Source: Bradyrhizobium sediminis (lineage in GTDB: Bacteria; Pseudomonadota; Alphaproteobacteria; Rhizobiales; Xanthobacteraceae). Taken from it: a stretch of DNA of 64,000 nucleotides. Both the position numbers and the translations under genes were made by a program. Below the pieces are notes generated by a model. The model did no database searches and was not told the origin of the DNA. It saw only the letters and a program-made list of their open reading frames with translations. Every line of letters starts with the position of its first letter. The stretch's first letter is position 1. This document shows positions 42,340-50,986 of the stretch, one piece after another. The stretch lies in NCBI RefSeq assembly GCF_018736105.1, contig NZ_CP076135.1, positions 4,958,001-5,022,000 of the forward strand. Direction: 5' to 3'.

Positions 42340-43569
42340 ATGACGGCCGATCCGCCGGCCGGGAGCGCGGTGCCGTTGCGGCGCCGGCTGGGTCTGCCGC
42401 TGCTGGTGCTGTATGGGACCGGCATCACGATCGGCGCCGGCATCTACGTATTGATCGGCGAGGTTGCCGGCCACGCCGGCACCTTTGCGCCATGGTCGTT
42501 CGTGCTTGCCGCGGCGGTGATGGCGCTGACGGTGGCGTCGTACGCCGAATTGTCGACCCGCTTTCCGGTCAGCGCCGGCGAGGCGGCCTATGTGATGGCG
42601 GCCTTCCAGTCCCGGGCCTTCGCTACCGCAGTCGGCCTGTTGTCCGTCGCCATCGGCGTGATTTCCTCGGCCGCCGTTGCGCTCGGCTCGGTCGGCTACA
42701 TCCAGCAATTCATCCCCCTGCCGCAATATCTGATCGCGCTGGCCGTGCTGGCGCTGCTCGGCGGCGTCGCGGCATGGGGCATTCTGGAATCCGTCGTGCT
42801 GGCGAGCCTGTTCACCCTGATCGAGGTCGGCGGGTTGCTCATCGTCATCCTGGCTGCGGTCTCCAATGATCTGCCGTTCGCCGCGGCAATCACCACCCTG
42901 CCGCCCATCAGCACCACCGCGCTGTCGGGCATTGCCTTCGGCGGGCTGCTCGCCTTCTTTGCCTTCATCGGCTTCGAAGATCTCGCCAACATCGTCGAGG
43001 AAGCCCGGGTGCCGCACCGCGACATTCCGCGCGCCATGGTGTTGACGCTGCTGATCTCGACGGTGCTGTACGTGCTGGTAGCCGCGATCGCGGTCAGCGC
43101 GGTTCCCACCGGGCGGCTGGCCTCGTCCACCGCCCCACTCAGCCTGGTGTTCCGCGAAGTCGCCGGCGTCAGCCCGGCGACGATCAGCGCGATCGCCATC
43201 GTGGCGACACTGAATACGATCCTGGCGCAAATGACGATGGCGGCGCGGGTGATCTACGGCCTCGCGCGCGAAGGCAGCCTGCCCGCCTTTTTCGCCCGGG
43301 TGAACCCGCGCACGCGCACGCCGTTACCCGCCACCGCATTCGTGGTGCTGGCGATCGTTCCGCTGGCATTGCTGGTGCCGCTGACGCCGCTGGCGGAGCT
43401 TACGTCACTGGCGACGCTTGCGGTATTTGCGGTCGTCAATCTTGCCCTGTTGTGGCTTCGCTGGCGTGGAGTGGAATCGCTCGTTCCCCATGTCACGGTT
43501 CCGACCTGGGTGCCCGCGATCGGACTTGCGACCTGCATTGCCATGATCGCGCATGCGCTGCTGCCATGA
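42340..43569 (+). CDS. APC-family amino acid/polyamine permease
   Basis: A 409-residue membrane protein with about 12 hydrophobic segments. The first segment contains YGTGITIGAGIYVLIGEVAG, the helix-break motif of the APC family, and FFAFIGFEDLANIVEEARVPHRDIPRA follows helix 6. The start ATG abuts the UspA stop (TAAATG), so translation is coupled. It probably imports an amino acid or related compound; the substrate is not evident. Pairing with a stress protein under an FNR-type box suggests use under low oxygen. Confidence 0.88.
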   Translation: MTADPPAGSAVPLRRRLGLPLLVLYGTGITIGAGIYVLIGEVAGHAGTFAPWSFVLAAAVMALTVASYAELSTRFPVSAGEAAYVMAAFQSRAFATAVGLLSVAIGVISSAAVALGSVGYIQQFIPLPQYLIALAVLALLGGVAAWGILESVVLASLFTLIEVGGLLIVILAAVSNDLPFAAAITTLPPISTTALSGIAFGGLLAFFAFIGFEDLANIVEEARVPHRDIPRAMVLTLLISTVLYVLVAAIAVSAVPTGRLASSTAPLSLVFREVAGVSPATISAIAIVATLNTILAQMTMAARVIYGLAREGSLPAFFARVNPRTRTPLPATAFVVLAIVPLALLVPLTPLAELTSLATLAVFAVVNLALLWLRWRGVESLVPHVTVPTWVPAIGLATCIAMIAHALLP

Positions 43570-43572
43570 CGG

Positions 43573-44295
43573 CTATTCGTCGAAGAAAGTGACGGTGTCG
43601 GCAATGCCGGCGCGCGAAGTCCGGTAGCTGTTGACCTTGTGGGCATGATCCGCATAGCCGAATGAGATGCCGCAGACCACCCGGCGGTCGTCGCCGAGCT
43701 TGAAGTGGCTGCGGATCAAGCCGGAATGCCGCGCCAATGCCGCCTGCGGAATCGTGCCGAGGCCGAGCGCCTGGGCAGCCAGCATGAAGTTGCCGACATA
43801 GGCGCCGCAATCGACGGCGCCGTAAACCCCGAGCGGCTCGTCGGTATGAACGATCGCGACATGCGGCGCGCCGAAGAAATTGTAGTTCTCCAGCGCCTGC
43901 TTCGCGTAGGCCGCCTTGTCGCCGCGCGCGATGCCGAGCGTGTTGTAGAGCTGGAAGCCGCTCTCGCGCCGCCGCTCCAGGTAGACGCCGCGATATTCCC
44001 GCGGCGGCGGAAAATCATGGCCGTCCTCGGCGCCGGAAGCCGCTTCCTTGTAGATCAGCTTGCGGAAGCGCTCCTTGGCTTCGCCGCTTGCGATCAAGAC
44101 CTGCCATGGCTGGCTGTTGCACCATGATGCCGTCCGTTGCGCCACCGTGAGCACATGCTCGATAGTCTCACGGGGAACCGGCTGCGGCAGGAAGGCGCGG
44201 ACCGAATAGCGCTCGTTCAGGAGTTCCTCGAGCACGCCGATGCGGTCCTCGGCCGTATAGCGCGCTCCTGGCGCCTTCGCAGCGGCATCTGCCAT
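43573..44295 (-). CDS. Nitroreductase-family FMN enzyme
   Basis: A 240-residue protein. The N-terminal NERYSVRAFLPQPVPRETIEHVL contains the Arg/Ser FMN-phosphate contact, SWCNSQPWQVLI is the conserved NxQPW motif, and AYVGNFMLAAQALGLGTIPQ is also typical. It should be a flavin-dependent reductase using NAD(P)H. It is the last gene of the long minus-strand operon, two bases after the acyl-CoA dehydrogenase gene, so it may act on an unsaturated or aromatic intermediate of that route. Confidence 0.9.
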   Translation of the reverse strand: MADAAAKAPGARYTAEDRIGVLEELLNERYSVRAFLPQPVPRETIEHVLTVAQRTASWCNSQPWQVLIASGEAKERFRKLIYKEAASGAEDGHDFPPPREYRGVYLERRRESGFQLYNTLGIARGDKAAYAKQALENYNFFGAPHVAIVHTDEPLGVYGAVDCGAYVGNFMLAAQALGLGTIPQAALARHSGLIRSHFKLGDDRRVVCGISFGYADHAHKVNSYRTSRAGIADTVTFFDE

Positions 44296-44297
44296 GT

Positions 44298-45542
44298 CTA
44301 GCGCCCCTTGGTCGGGATTTTGTTGAACGGCACGTCCTTGTCGACGCGGATATCGCCGGGCAGTCCCAGCACGCGCTCGGCGATGATGTTGCGGAGAATT
44401 TCATCGGTGCCGCCGGCGATGCGGGTGCCGGGCGCGCTCAGCAGCATCTGCTGGAACTGGCCCGCGGTCGCCTCCTCCGCCGCGCCGGTGAGGGCGCCGG
44501 CGGCGCCCTGCAGGTCCATGGCATAGGCCGCGATGTCCTGCAGCATGACGCCGGCGACCAGCTTGCCGATCGAGTTCTCCGGACCGGGGCGCTCGCCCTT
44601 GGAGAGCGCCGATACCGCGCGATAGCTGGTGTATTTCAGCCCGCTCGCCTTCACCGCCCAGCTCGCGAGTTTCGAGCGGGTGGCGCGATCGTCGATCGCA
44701 GGGCCGTCCTCCGTCATCAGACTGGAGCAGAACTCGAACAATTCAGGAAATCCGGTCGCGAGCCGCGCGCCGATCGACATCCGTTCGTTCATCAGCGTGG
44801 TGAGCGACACGTTCCAGCCGTCGCCGACATTGCCGAGACGCTGGCTGTCGGGAATGACGACGTCGGTGAAATAGACTTCGTTGAACTCCTGCATGCCGTT
44901 GGCCTGCTTGATCGGCCGCACCTCGACGCCTTTGCTCTTCATGTCGAGGAAGAACATGGTCAGGCCCTTGTGCTTCGGCACATTGGGGTCGGTACGCGTG
45001 ATCAGCAGGCCGTAGTCGGAGTAATGCGCGCCGGAGGTCCAGATCTTCTGGCCGTTGACGATCCAGTTGTCGCCCTTCTTCTCCGCACGGGTGCGCAGGC
45101 CGGCAACGTCGGAACCGCCCGCCGGCTCCGAAAACAGCTGGCACCAGATCTGTTCACCGGAGGCGAGCTTCGGCAGATAGTGGCGCTTGTGCTCCTCGCT
45201 GCCGAAGGCCATCACGGTCGGGCCGCACATGCCCTCGCCGATCTGGAACGGCTGCGTCAGCTTGCCATAGACGCCCTCTTCCTGCTGCCAGATCACCCTC
45301 TCGATCGGCGTGGCGCCGCGCCCGCCATATTCCTTCGGCCAGTGCAGGCAGGCCCAGCCGCCATCGGCCTTCTTCTTCTGCCAGGCCTTGCCGACCTCGA
45401 CGATGTCGTCGTTCTGCAGCCGGATGCGGCCGAGCGAGGATTTGGAAAGCTCCGCCTCGTACTGCTTCGGCGCGTTGGCGGCGATCCACTTGCGGGCCTC
45501 GGCGCGGAACGCGGCTTCCTGCGGGGTATCATCGAAATTCAT
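44298..45542 (-). CDS. Acyl-CoA dehydrogenase, tandem copy 1
   Basis: A 414-residue flavoprotein of the acyl-CoA dehydrogenase family. The N-terminal FRAEARKWIAANAPKQYEAE leads into an FAD/substrate section with CQLFSEPAGGSDVAGLRTRAEK and WIVNGQKIWTSGAHYSDYGLLITRT; the C-terminus has GTDEILRNIIAERVLGLPGDIRVDKD. It resembles the large-subunit type (pimeloyl-CoA or FadE type). It should introduce a double bond next to the CoA ester and pass electrons to ETF. It is a tandem paralogue of the gene at 45691, with a palindromic repeat between. Confidence 0.92.
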   Translation of the reverse strand: MNFDDTPQEAAFRAEARKWIAANAPKQYEAELSKSSLGRIRLQNDDIVEVGKAWQKKKADGGWACLHWPKEYGGRGATPIERVIWQQEEGVYGKLTQPFQIGEGMCGPTVMAFGSEEHKRHYLPKLASGEQIWCQLFSEPAGGSDVAGLRTRAEKKGDNWIVNGQKIWTSGAHYSDYGLLITRTDPNVPKHKGLTMFFLDMKSKGVEVRPIKQANGMQEFNEVYFTDVVIPDSQRLGNVGDGWNVSLTTLMNERMSIGARLATGFPELFEFCSSLMTEDGPAIDDRATRSKLASWAVKASGLKYTSYRAVSALSKGERPGPENSIGKLVAGVMLQDIAAYAMDLQGAAGALTGAAEEATAGQFQQMLLSAPGTRIAGGTDEILRNIIAERVLGLPGDIRVDKDVPFNKIPTKGR

Positions 45543-45583
45543 GGCGAACCTCTCAAGTTTCCAATCTTTGCATCAATCTCAAA

Positions 45584-45681
45584 CCCTCATGGTGAGGAGG
45601 CGCGCAAGCGCCGTCTCGAACCATGTGGCCCGTGGCCCATCCTTCGAGACGCCACGCTTCGCGTGGCTCCTCAGGATGAGG
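45584..45681. repeat. Composite dispersed palindromic repeat inside the operon
   Basis: CCCTCATGGTGAGGAGG...GTCTCGAACCATG and CCCATCCTTCGAGACGC...GCTCCTCAGGATGAGG are two hairpins joined by a GTGGCCCGTGG linker. They lie between two tandem acyl-CoA dehydrogenase genes of one operon, where they could shape mRNA processing. The arrangement is the same as at 24353-24508. Confidence 0.85.
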
Positions 45682-45690
45682 TCATATTCG

Positions 45691-46938
45691 TTATCCCCGT
45701 CCCTTGGTCGGTATCTTGTTGAACGGCACGTCCTTGTCGACCCTGATGTCGCCGGGCAGGCCGAGCACGCGCTCGGCGATGATGTTGCGCATGATCTCGT
45801 CGGTGCCGCCTTCGACGCGGGTGCCGGGGGCGCGCAGGAGCATGGCCTGGAATTTACCGGTGGCCTCGGCATCCTCGGGGCCGCTCAACACGCCGGCCGC
45901 ACCCTGCAGGTCCAGCGCATAGGCCGCGACGTCCTGGATCATCGAACCCGCGACCAGCTTGCCGATCGAATTCTCCGGCCCCGGGCGTTCGCCCTTCGAC
46001 AGCGCCGAGATCGCGCGCATGCTGGTGTATTTCAGCCCGCTCGCCTTCACCGCCCAGTTGGCGAGTTTGGAGCGTACATTGCGGTCTTCGATCGCAGGAC
46101 CATCGTCCAGCATCAGGCCGTTACAGAACTCGAACAGCTCCGGAAAACCGGTCGAGACGCCGGCGCCGATCGACATCCGCTCGTTCATCAGCGTGGTCAG
46201 CGACACGTTCCAACCGTCATTGACGGCGCCGAGCCGCTGCGAATCCGGGATCCTCACGTCGGTGAAGTAAACTTCGTTGAAGTCGGACGCGCCGTTGGCC
46301 TGCTTGATCGGCTTCACTTCGACGCCGGGGCTCTTCATGTCCAGGAAGAACATGGTGAGGCCCTTGTGCTTGGCGACGTTGGGATCGGTGCGCGTCAGCA
46401 GGATGCCGTAGTCCGAGTAATGCGCGCCCGAGGTCCAGATCTTCTGGCCGTTGATGATCCAGTCGTCGCCCTTCTTCTCCGCGCGCGTGCGCAGGCCGGC
46501 GACGTCGGAACCGCCGGCGGGTTCGGAAAACAACTGGCACCAGATCTTTTCGCCCGAGGCGAGCGGCGGCAGGTATTTGCGCTTCTGGTCCTCGCCGGCA
46601 AAGGCCATCATGGTCGGGCCGCACATGCCGTGGCCAATGATGAACATGCCGGAGAGCTTGCCGAACGGGCCCTCTTCCTGCTGCCAGATCACGCGCTCGA
46701 TCGGCGACGCACCCCGCCCGCCATATTCCTTCGGCCAGTGCAGGCAGGCCCAGCCGGAATCGGCCTTCTTCTTCTGCCAGACTTTTGCCACTTCGAGGAT
46801 ATTGGCGCCCTTGAGCTGGGTGCGGCCCAGCGAGGACTTGCGCAACTCTTCCTCGTACTGCTTCGGCGCGTTGGCGGCGATCCAGGCCTTCGCCTCGGCG
46901 CGGAACGCGGCCTCCTGCGGGGTGTCATCGAAGTTCAT
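45691..46938 (-). CDS. Acyl-CoA dehydrogenase, tandem copy 2
   Basis: A 415-residue paralogue of the gene at 44298, alike from MNFDDTPQEAAFRAEA to the VDKDVPFNKIPTKGRG end. The same landmarks are present: CQLFSEPAGGSDVAGLRTRAEK and GTDEIMRNIIAERVLGLPGDIR. The largest differences are in the region after residue 50 and around 95-105. The two copies may form homo- or hetero-oligomers, or act on successive intermediates. It lies 24 bases downstream of the third dehydrogenase gene. Confidence 0.92.
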   Translation of the reverse strand: MNFDDTPQEAAFRAEAKAWIAANAPKQYEEELRKSSLGRTQLKGANILEVAKVWQKKKADSGWACLHWPKEYGGRGASPIERVIWQQEEGPFGKLSGMFIIGHGMCGPTMMAFAGEDQKRKYLPPLASGEKIWCQLFSEPAGGSDVAGLRTRAEKKGDDWIINGQKIWTSGAHYSDYGILLTRTDPNVAKHKGLTMFFLDMKSPGVEVKPIKQANGASDFNEVYFTDVRIPDSQRLGAVNDGWNVSLTTLMNERMSIGAGVSTGFPELFEFCNGLMLDDGPAIEDRNVRSKLANWAVKASGLKYTSMRAISALSKGERPGPENSIGKLVAGSMIQDVAAYALDLQGAAGVLSGPEDAEATGKFQAMLLRAPGTRVEGGTDEIMRNIIAERVLGLPGDIRVDKDVPFNKIPTKGRG

Positions 46939-46962
46939 GGACGTTGTCCTTTGTGAGACTTG

Positions 46963-48090
46963 TTACGCCGCGTTCCGCTTGCGCATGCGGTCGATCAACG
47001 CGTCTTCCCAATAAGACAGGCTGCCGAGCCCGAGCGCGGTGGCGTTGGCGCGGCGGTAGTACATGTGGCAGTCGAATTCCCAGGTGAAGCCCATGCCGCC
47101 ATGCACCTGGATGTTGTTCTTGGCGCAATGCTGGAACGCCTGCGTCGCGCTGATGCGCGCAGCCGCAGCGGCCTCCGGCAGTTCCGACGCGTTGGTCGAG
47201 AGCGCCCAGGCGCCGTAGTAGCAATTCGAGCGCGCCAGCGTCGCCGAAACGTACATATCGGCGAGCATGTGTTTCACCGCCTGGAACGAGCCGATCGGCC
47301 GGCCGAAGGCGATGCGATCCAGCGCATAGTCGCGACCCATTTCCAGCGCGCGGTCGGCGCCGCCGACCTGTTCGAACGCCATCAGCACCGCGGCGCGGTC
47401 GAGCACCTGCGACAACACGCTCCAGCCCTCGCCGGCAGCCCCGAGCGGCTCGGCCTTGCAGTTCTTAAAAGTGAGTTCGGCCTGTCCGCGCGACGGATCG
47501 AGGCTGGTCAGCGCCTTGGCTTCGACGCCGCCGGCCTTCATGTCGACCAGGAACAGCGAGATATCGCTGTCGCGCCCCGTCGAGCCGGTGCGGGCAGCGA
47601 CGATGGCGAAGTCGGCGATGGCGCCGTCGGGTACCGGCTTCTTGACGCCGTTGAGCGTGCCGCCGGCGGCCGCGAGCTTGATCGCTTCGGGCGAGGGATT
47701 GCCCTTGCCTTCGAACAGCGCCAGCGTGCCGATCGCCGAACCCGAGGCGATGGCGGGAAGCCACTTCTTCTTCTGCGCGGCGCTGCCGGCGATCAGGATC
47801 GCTTCGGCCGCGAGATAGACGGTCGAGGAAAACGGCACCGGCGCCAGCGCGCGGCCCATTTCTTCGGCGATTACGCAGAGCTCGAGATGGCCGGCGCCGG
47901 CGCCGCCGAATTCCTCGGGGATCGCGACGCCGAGGAAGCCCATCTCGGCAAGGCCCTGCCACAAATCCTTGTCATAACTGGCATTGCCGTCGAGCACGGT
48001 GCGCACCGCCTTCGGCGGGCACTTCTCAGCAAGGAATTTCCGCGCTTCGTCGCGCATCTGCTTCTGTTCGTCGGAAAAATCGAAGTTCAT
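46963..48090 (-). CDS. Acyl-CoA dehydrogenase, small-subunit type
   Basis: A 375-residue acyl-CoA dehydrogenase of a different subgroup from its two neighbours. It has EMGFLGVAIPEEFGGAGAGHLELCVIAEEMGRALAPVPFSST and the C-terminal QVHGGMGFTWEFDCHMYYRRA, where a glutamate occupies the expected catalytic position. The middle domain lacks the usual SEPxxGSD motif and has LALFEGKGNPSPEA instead. This combination is typical of the partner subunit in heteromeric dehydrogenases (pimeloyl-CoA or sterol side-chain type), so it may pair with one of the 414/415-residue proteins. Confidence 0.9.
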   Translation of the reverse strand: MNFDFSDEQKQMRDEARKFLAEKCPPKAVRTVLDGNASYDKDLWQGLAEMGFLGVAIPEEFGGAGAGHLELCVIAEEMGRALAPVPFSSTVYLAAEAILIAGSAAQKKKWLPAIASGSAIGTLALFEGKGNPSPEAIKLAAAGGTLNGVKKPVPDGAIADFAIVAARTGSTGRDSDISLFLVDMKAGGVEAKALTSLDPSRGQAELTFKNCKAEPLGAAGEGWSVLSQVLDRAAVLMAFEQVGGADRALEMGRDYALDRIAFGRPIGSFQAVKHMLADMYVSATLARSNCYYGAWALSTNASELPEAAAAARISATQAFQHCAKNNIQVHGGMGFTWEFDCHMYYRRANATALGLGSLSYWEDALIDRMRKRNAA

Positions 48091-48117
48091 GTTGGCTACT
48101 CTTCTTGATGATGCGGT

Positions 48118-49992
48118 CTAGTTGAGGATGATGACGTCTTCGCCGGGCGGATCGGCATAGAGCCGTTCCACCAGCGCGGCGCGGCGCTCGAGCCCGGCGC
48201 GCTGATTGATGTAGCCCTTGTCGGTAAGCTCGTTGCCGTCGATCGAGGCCGGCTCGACCATCAGCATGGCGCGCGCCACGCGCATGCTGCTGGCGCCTTC
48301 GGTCGACTTGTTATGCGCTTCCAGCCCGCGCTTCAGGCAGGCGATCACTTCGGGATGCCTGACCACGTCCTCGTAGCTCGCATCCGGGTTGCCGGTGATC
48401 TGCCGGCAGGCGTGCAGATTGGGCCAGGCCAGCAATCCGACGAACGGGCGATCCTGCCCCGTGACCAGCGCGTCCTGCACCACCGGCGTGGCGGCAGCAA
48501 TGGCGTCGGTACGCAAGGAGCCGACATGGACGAAGGTGCCGGTGGTGAGCTTGAAGTCCTCGACCACGCGGCCGGCGAAGATGATGCCCTGCAGCGGATC
48601 ATTGGGATCGACGAACACGCCGGCGTCGCCGATGCAGTAGAAGCCTTCCTCGTCGAACGCGGCTTCGGTGAGATCGGGCCGGCCGAAATAGCCGGGCGTG
48701 ACGTTGACTCCGCGCAGGCGCAATTCATATTTCGCGCCGACCGGCACCATCTTCAATTCGACGCCGGGGAACGGCAGCCCGATCAGGCCGACGCGCTCGG
48801 TGTTCCAATAGGTGCCGGTCGATGTCGGCGCGGTTTCGGTCGAACCCCAGCCGGTGTAGAACACGAGGCGCTCGCCGATGGCGCGCACCGCCAACGCCTG
48901 CATCCGGTCATAGAGATCGTCGGGCAGCCGCGCGCCGCCGTAGGCCATCAGGCCGAGATTCTTGAAAAAGCTGCGGCACAGCACGTCATCCTTCTCCATC
49001 GCTGCCGCGAGCGCGGCGTAGCCGGCGGGCACGTTGGCGTAATAGGTCGGCGAGATCTCGCGCAGGTTGCGCAGCGTCTCCTCGATCATGCCCGGCATCG
49101 GCCGGCCGTCGTCGATGTAGAGCGTGCCGCCTTCGGTCAGCACCGGATTGAACAGCGCATTGCCGCCCATGGTGTGATTCCACGGCATCCAGTCGAGATA
49201 GGTGGCGAGCGGCGCATTCGGATCGCGCGGCCGCACCTGCATCATCATCGCGGCGTTGGCGCACATCATCTGTTGGGTATTGATGACGGCCTTGGGCATG
49301 CCGGTGGAGCCGGAGGTGAACAGGAGTTTTCCCACCGTATCCGGCGTGATTTGCGCGATCGACTCCGCGACGTCCCCGGTCACCGGCGTCGCTGCGAGGT
49401 CGGCAAAGGCGACGCTCTTGATGCCTTCGCAGGGACGAGCGACATGGATGACGGTGACGCCGTCGAGATCGAGCGCCTTAAGCGCCTTCTCGAAGGCCGG
49501 GCCGTCCTGCACCATCACCACCCTCGGCCTGATCAGGTCGAACAGATATTTCAGTTTGACGTGATCGTGGCTCATCAGCGAATAGGCCGGCGACACGGGG
49601 GCAGCCGGTAGCCGCGCCTGCATCGCCGCCATCGTCATCAGCGCATGCTCGATCGAATTGCCTGACAGGATCGCGACCGGGCTGCCGGGCTCGAGCTTCA
49701 TATCGAGCAGTCCCTGCGTCAGCCCGTCCACCGTGCGCTTGGCTTCGCCATAGGACAGCTTGCACCATTGCCGGTCGGCGCCGCCGCGTTGCGCCAGCCA
49801 GGTTCGCTCGGGCGCTTCGCTCGCCCATTTCGCCAGCGAGGCCGGGATATGTTTCTCGTAAGCCTTCAGCGGAATCCGCGACTTCAGGATGATGACGCCG
49901 TCGGGCCGCCGCTCGACCGCGATGTCGCGCTCCAGCCATTCGATCTTGCGAAAGCCTGGCTTGGTCAGCACCGCGGCGGCATTCCCATCCAT
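48118..49992 (-). CDS. Feruloyl-CoA synthase-like acyl-CoA ligase, second copy
   Basis: A 624-residue ANL ligase of the same subgroup as the one at 16745. The ATP loop is TSGSTGMPK (about residues 226-234), followed by GWGSTETAP, TPGYFGRPDLTEAAFDEEGFYCIGD and FAGRVVEDFKL; the C-terminal lid has DKGYINQRAGL. It should activate a carboxylic acid to a CoA ester. Its operon also encodes three acyl-CoA dehydrogenases, so a saturated side chain such as an arylpropanoate or an alicyclic acid is more likely than a cinnamate. That is an inference from neighbours. Confidence 0.87.
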   Translation of the reverse strand: MDGNAAAVLTKPGFRKIEWLERDIAVERRPDGVIILKSRIPLKAYEKHIPASLAKWASEAPERTWLAQRGGADRQWCKLSYGEAKRTVDGLTQGLLDMKLEPGSPVAILSGNSIEHALMTMAAMQARLPAAPVSPAYSLMSHDHVKLKYLFDLIRPRVVMVQDGPAFEKALKALDLDGVTVIHVARPCEGIKSVAFADLAATPVTGDVAESIAQITPDTVGKLLFTSGSTGMPKAVINTQQMMCANAAMMMQVRPRDPNAPLATYLDWMPWNHTMGGNALFNPVLTEGGTLYIDDGRPMPGMIEETLRNLREISPTYYANVPAGYAALAAAMEKDDVLCRSFFKNLGLMAYGGARLPDDLYDRMQALAVRAIGERLVFYTGWGSTETAPTSTGTYWNTERVGLIGLPFPGVELKMVPVGAKYELRLRGVNVTPGYFGRPDLTEAAFDEEGFYCIGDAGVFVDPNDPLQGIIFAGRVVEDFKLTTGTFVHVGSLRTDAIAAATPVVQDALVTGQDRPFVGLLAWPNLHACRQITGNPDASYEDVVRHPEVIACLKRGLEAHNKSTEGASSMRVARAMLMVEPASIDGNELTDKGYINQRAGLERRAALVERLYADPPGEDVIILN

Positions 49993-50031
49993 TTTGCGTC
50001 TCCCGGAACTTGGCCTTGGCGGCCGCTTTTC

Positions 50032-50838
50032 TTAACGCCTGATATAGACAGGCTTTCGCTTTTCCAGAAAGGCCCTGATGCCTTCGTTGAAATCTTCCGA
50101 ACGGCTGCACAGGACCTGATTGCGGTCTTCCATCGCAATCACCGCCTCGATCGAGCCGGCATCGACGCTCATGTTGAGGCATTCCTTCGACAGCCGCAAA
50201 CCGACCGGCGAGGCCGTCATCATCGCTTCGACATAGGGTTCGGCGGCGGCATCGAGCCCGCCCTCCTCGACCACTTCGGAAACCAGACCGACCGCCAGCG
50301 CGCGCTCGGCATGGATGAAGCGTCCGGTCAGGATCAGTTCGGAGGCGACCGACACCCCGACCAGCCGCGGCAGGAAATAGCTGGTGCCGATGTCGCAGCC
50401 GCCTAGCCCGAGCTTGATGAAGGCGCAGTTCATCCGCGCCGATCTGGTGGCGATGCGGATGTCGGCGGCGAGCGCCAGCGCGAAACCGCCGCCGGCCGCG
50501 GAGCCCTGCACCAGCGCGATGATCGGCTGCGGGCAGCGCCGCATCAGCATCACGATGTCGGCAATCCGGCGCTGCGAATCCAGCGACTCGGTGACGCCGG
50601 GCGGCTCCTGCTGCCCGGCGCGGCGCGCCATCGCGTGCTTGAGATCGAGCCCGGCGCAGAACGACGCACCCGCCCCCTTCAGCACCACCACGCGGGTGGC
50701 GCGGTTGCGCTGCAGACCCTCGAAATAGCCGTTCAGCGCGTCGATCATCTCTGGATTGAGCGCGTTGAGGCTGTCCGGGCGATTGAGCGTCACCCGGTCG
50801 ACCCCGTCATCGTGTTCGATCAGCAGCGGTCGGGTCAC
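50032..50838 (-). CDS. Crotonase-family enoyl-CoA hydratase/isomerase
   Basis: A 268-residue crotonase. It starts at a GTG at 50838 behind a GGAGG at 50844-50848; the longer frame up to 50883 runs into a palindromic repeat. The oxyanion-hole region is GGGFALALAADIRIATRSA, so the first usual glutamate is replaced by alanine. The later NCAFIKLGLGGCDIGTSYFLPRLVG has no LPE glutamate but carries an Asp in GCDIG that is conserved in this subgroup. The exact reaction is therefore uncertain. It lies between the SDR and ligase genes. Confidence 0.85.
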   Translation of the reverse strand: MTRPLLIEHDDGVDRVTLNRPDSLNALNPEMIDALNGYFEGLQRNRATRVVVLKGAGASFCAGLDLKHAMARRAGQQEPPGVTESLDSQRRIADIVMLMRRCPQPIIALVQGSAAGGGFALALAADIRIATRSARMNCAFIKLGLGGCDIGTSYFLPRLVGVSVASELILTGRFIHAERALAVGLVSEVVEEGGLDAAAEPYVEAMMTASPVGLRLSKECLNMSVDAGSIEAVIAMEDRNQVLCSRSEDFNEGIRAFLEKRKPVYIRR

Positions 50839-50854
50839 GCTGACCTCCGCACTA

Positions 50855-50977
50855 TCGTCGTCCCCGCGAACGCGGGGACCCATACGCCGTGCCGTTTCGA
50901 TCTGGGCATGGTGGCAGAGACCTCCCGAAACAATTACCGCCGCGGAGTATGGGTCCCCGCGTTCGCGGGGACGACGA
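50855..50977. repeat. Long inverted repeat (GTCCCCGCGAACGCGGGGAC type)
   Basis: TCGTCGTCCCCGCG...GGGGACCCATAC on the left is mirrored by GTATGGGTCCCCGCG...GGGGACGACGA on the right, with about 55 bases between. Each arm is also a hairpin. It sits inside the operon between the SDR and crotonase genes. A related copy lies at 53843-53963. Confidence 0.85.
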
Positions 50978-50986
50978 CAGAGTTTG

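Noticed and set aside
45310..46956. 548-residue plus-strand frame opposite two acyl-CoA dehydrogenases
   Set aside because: It is antisense to two well-supported genes and repeats its own pattern only because those genes are paralogues.
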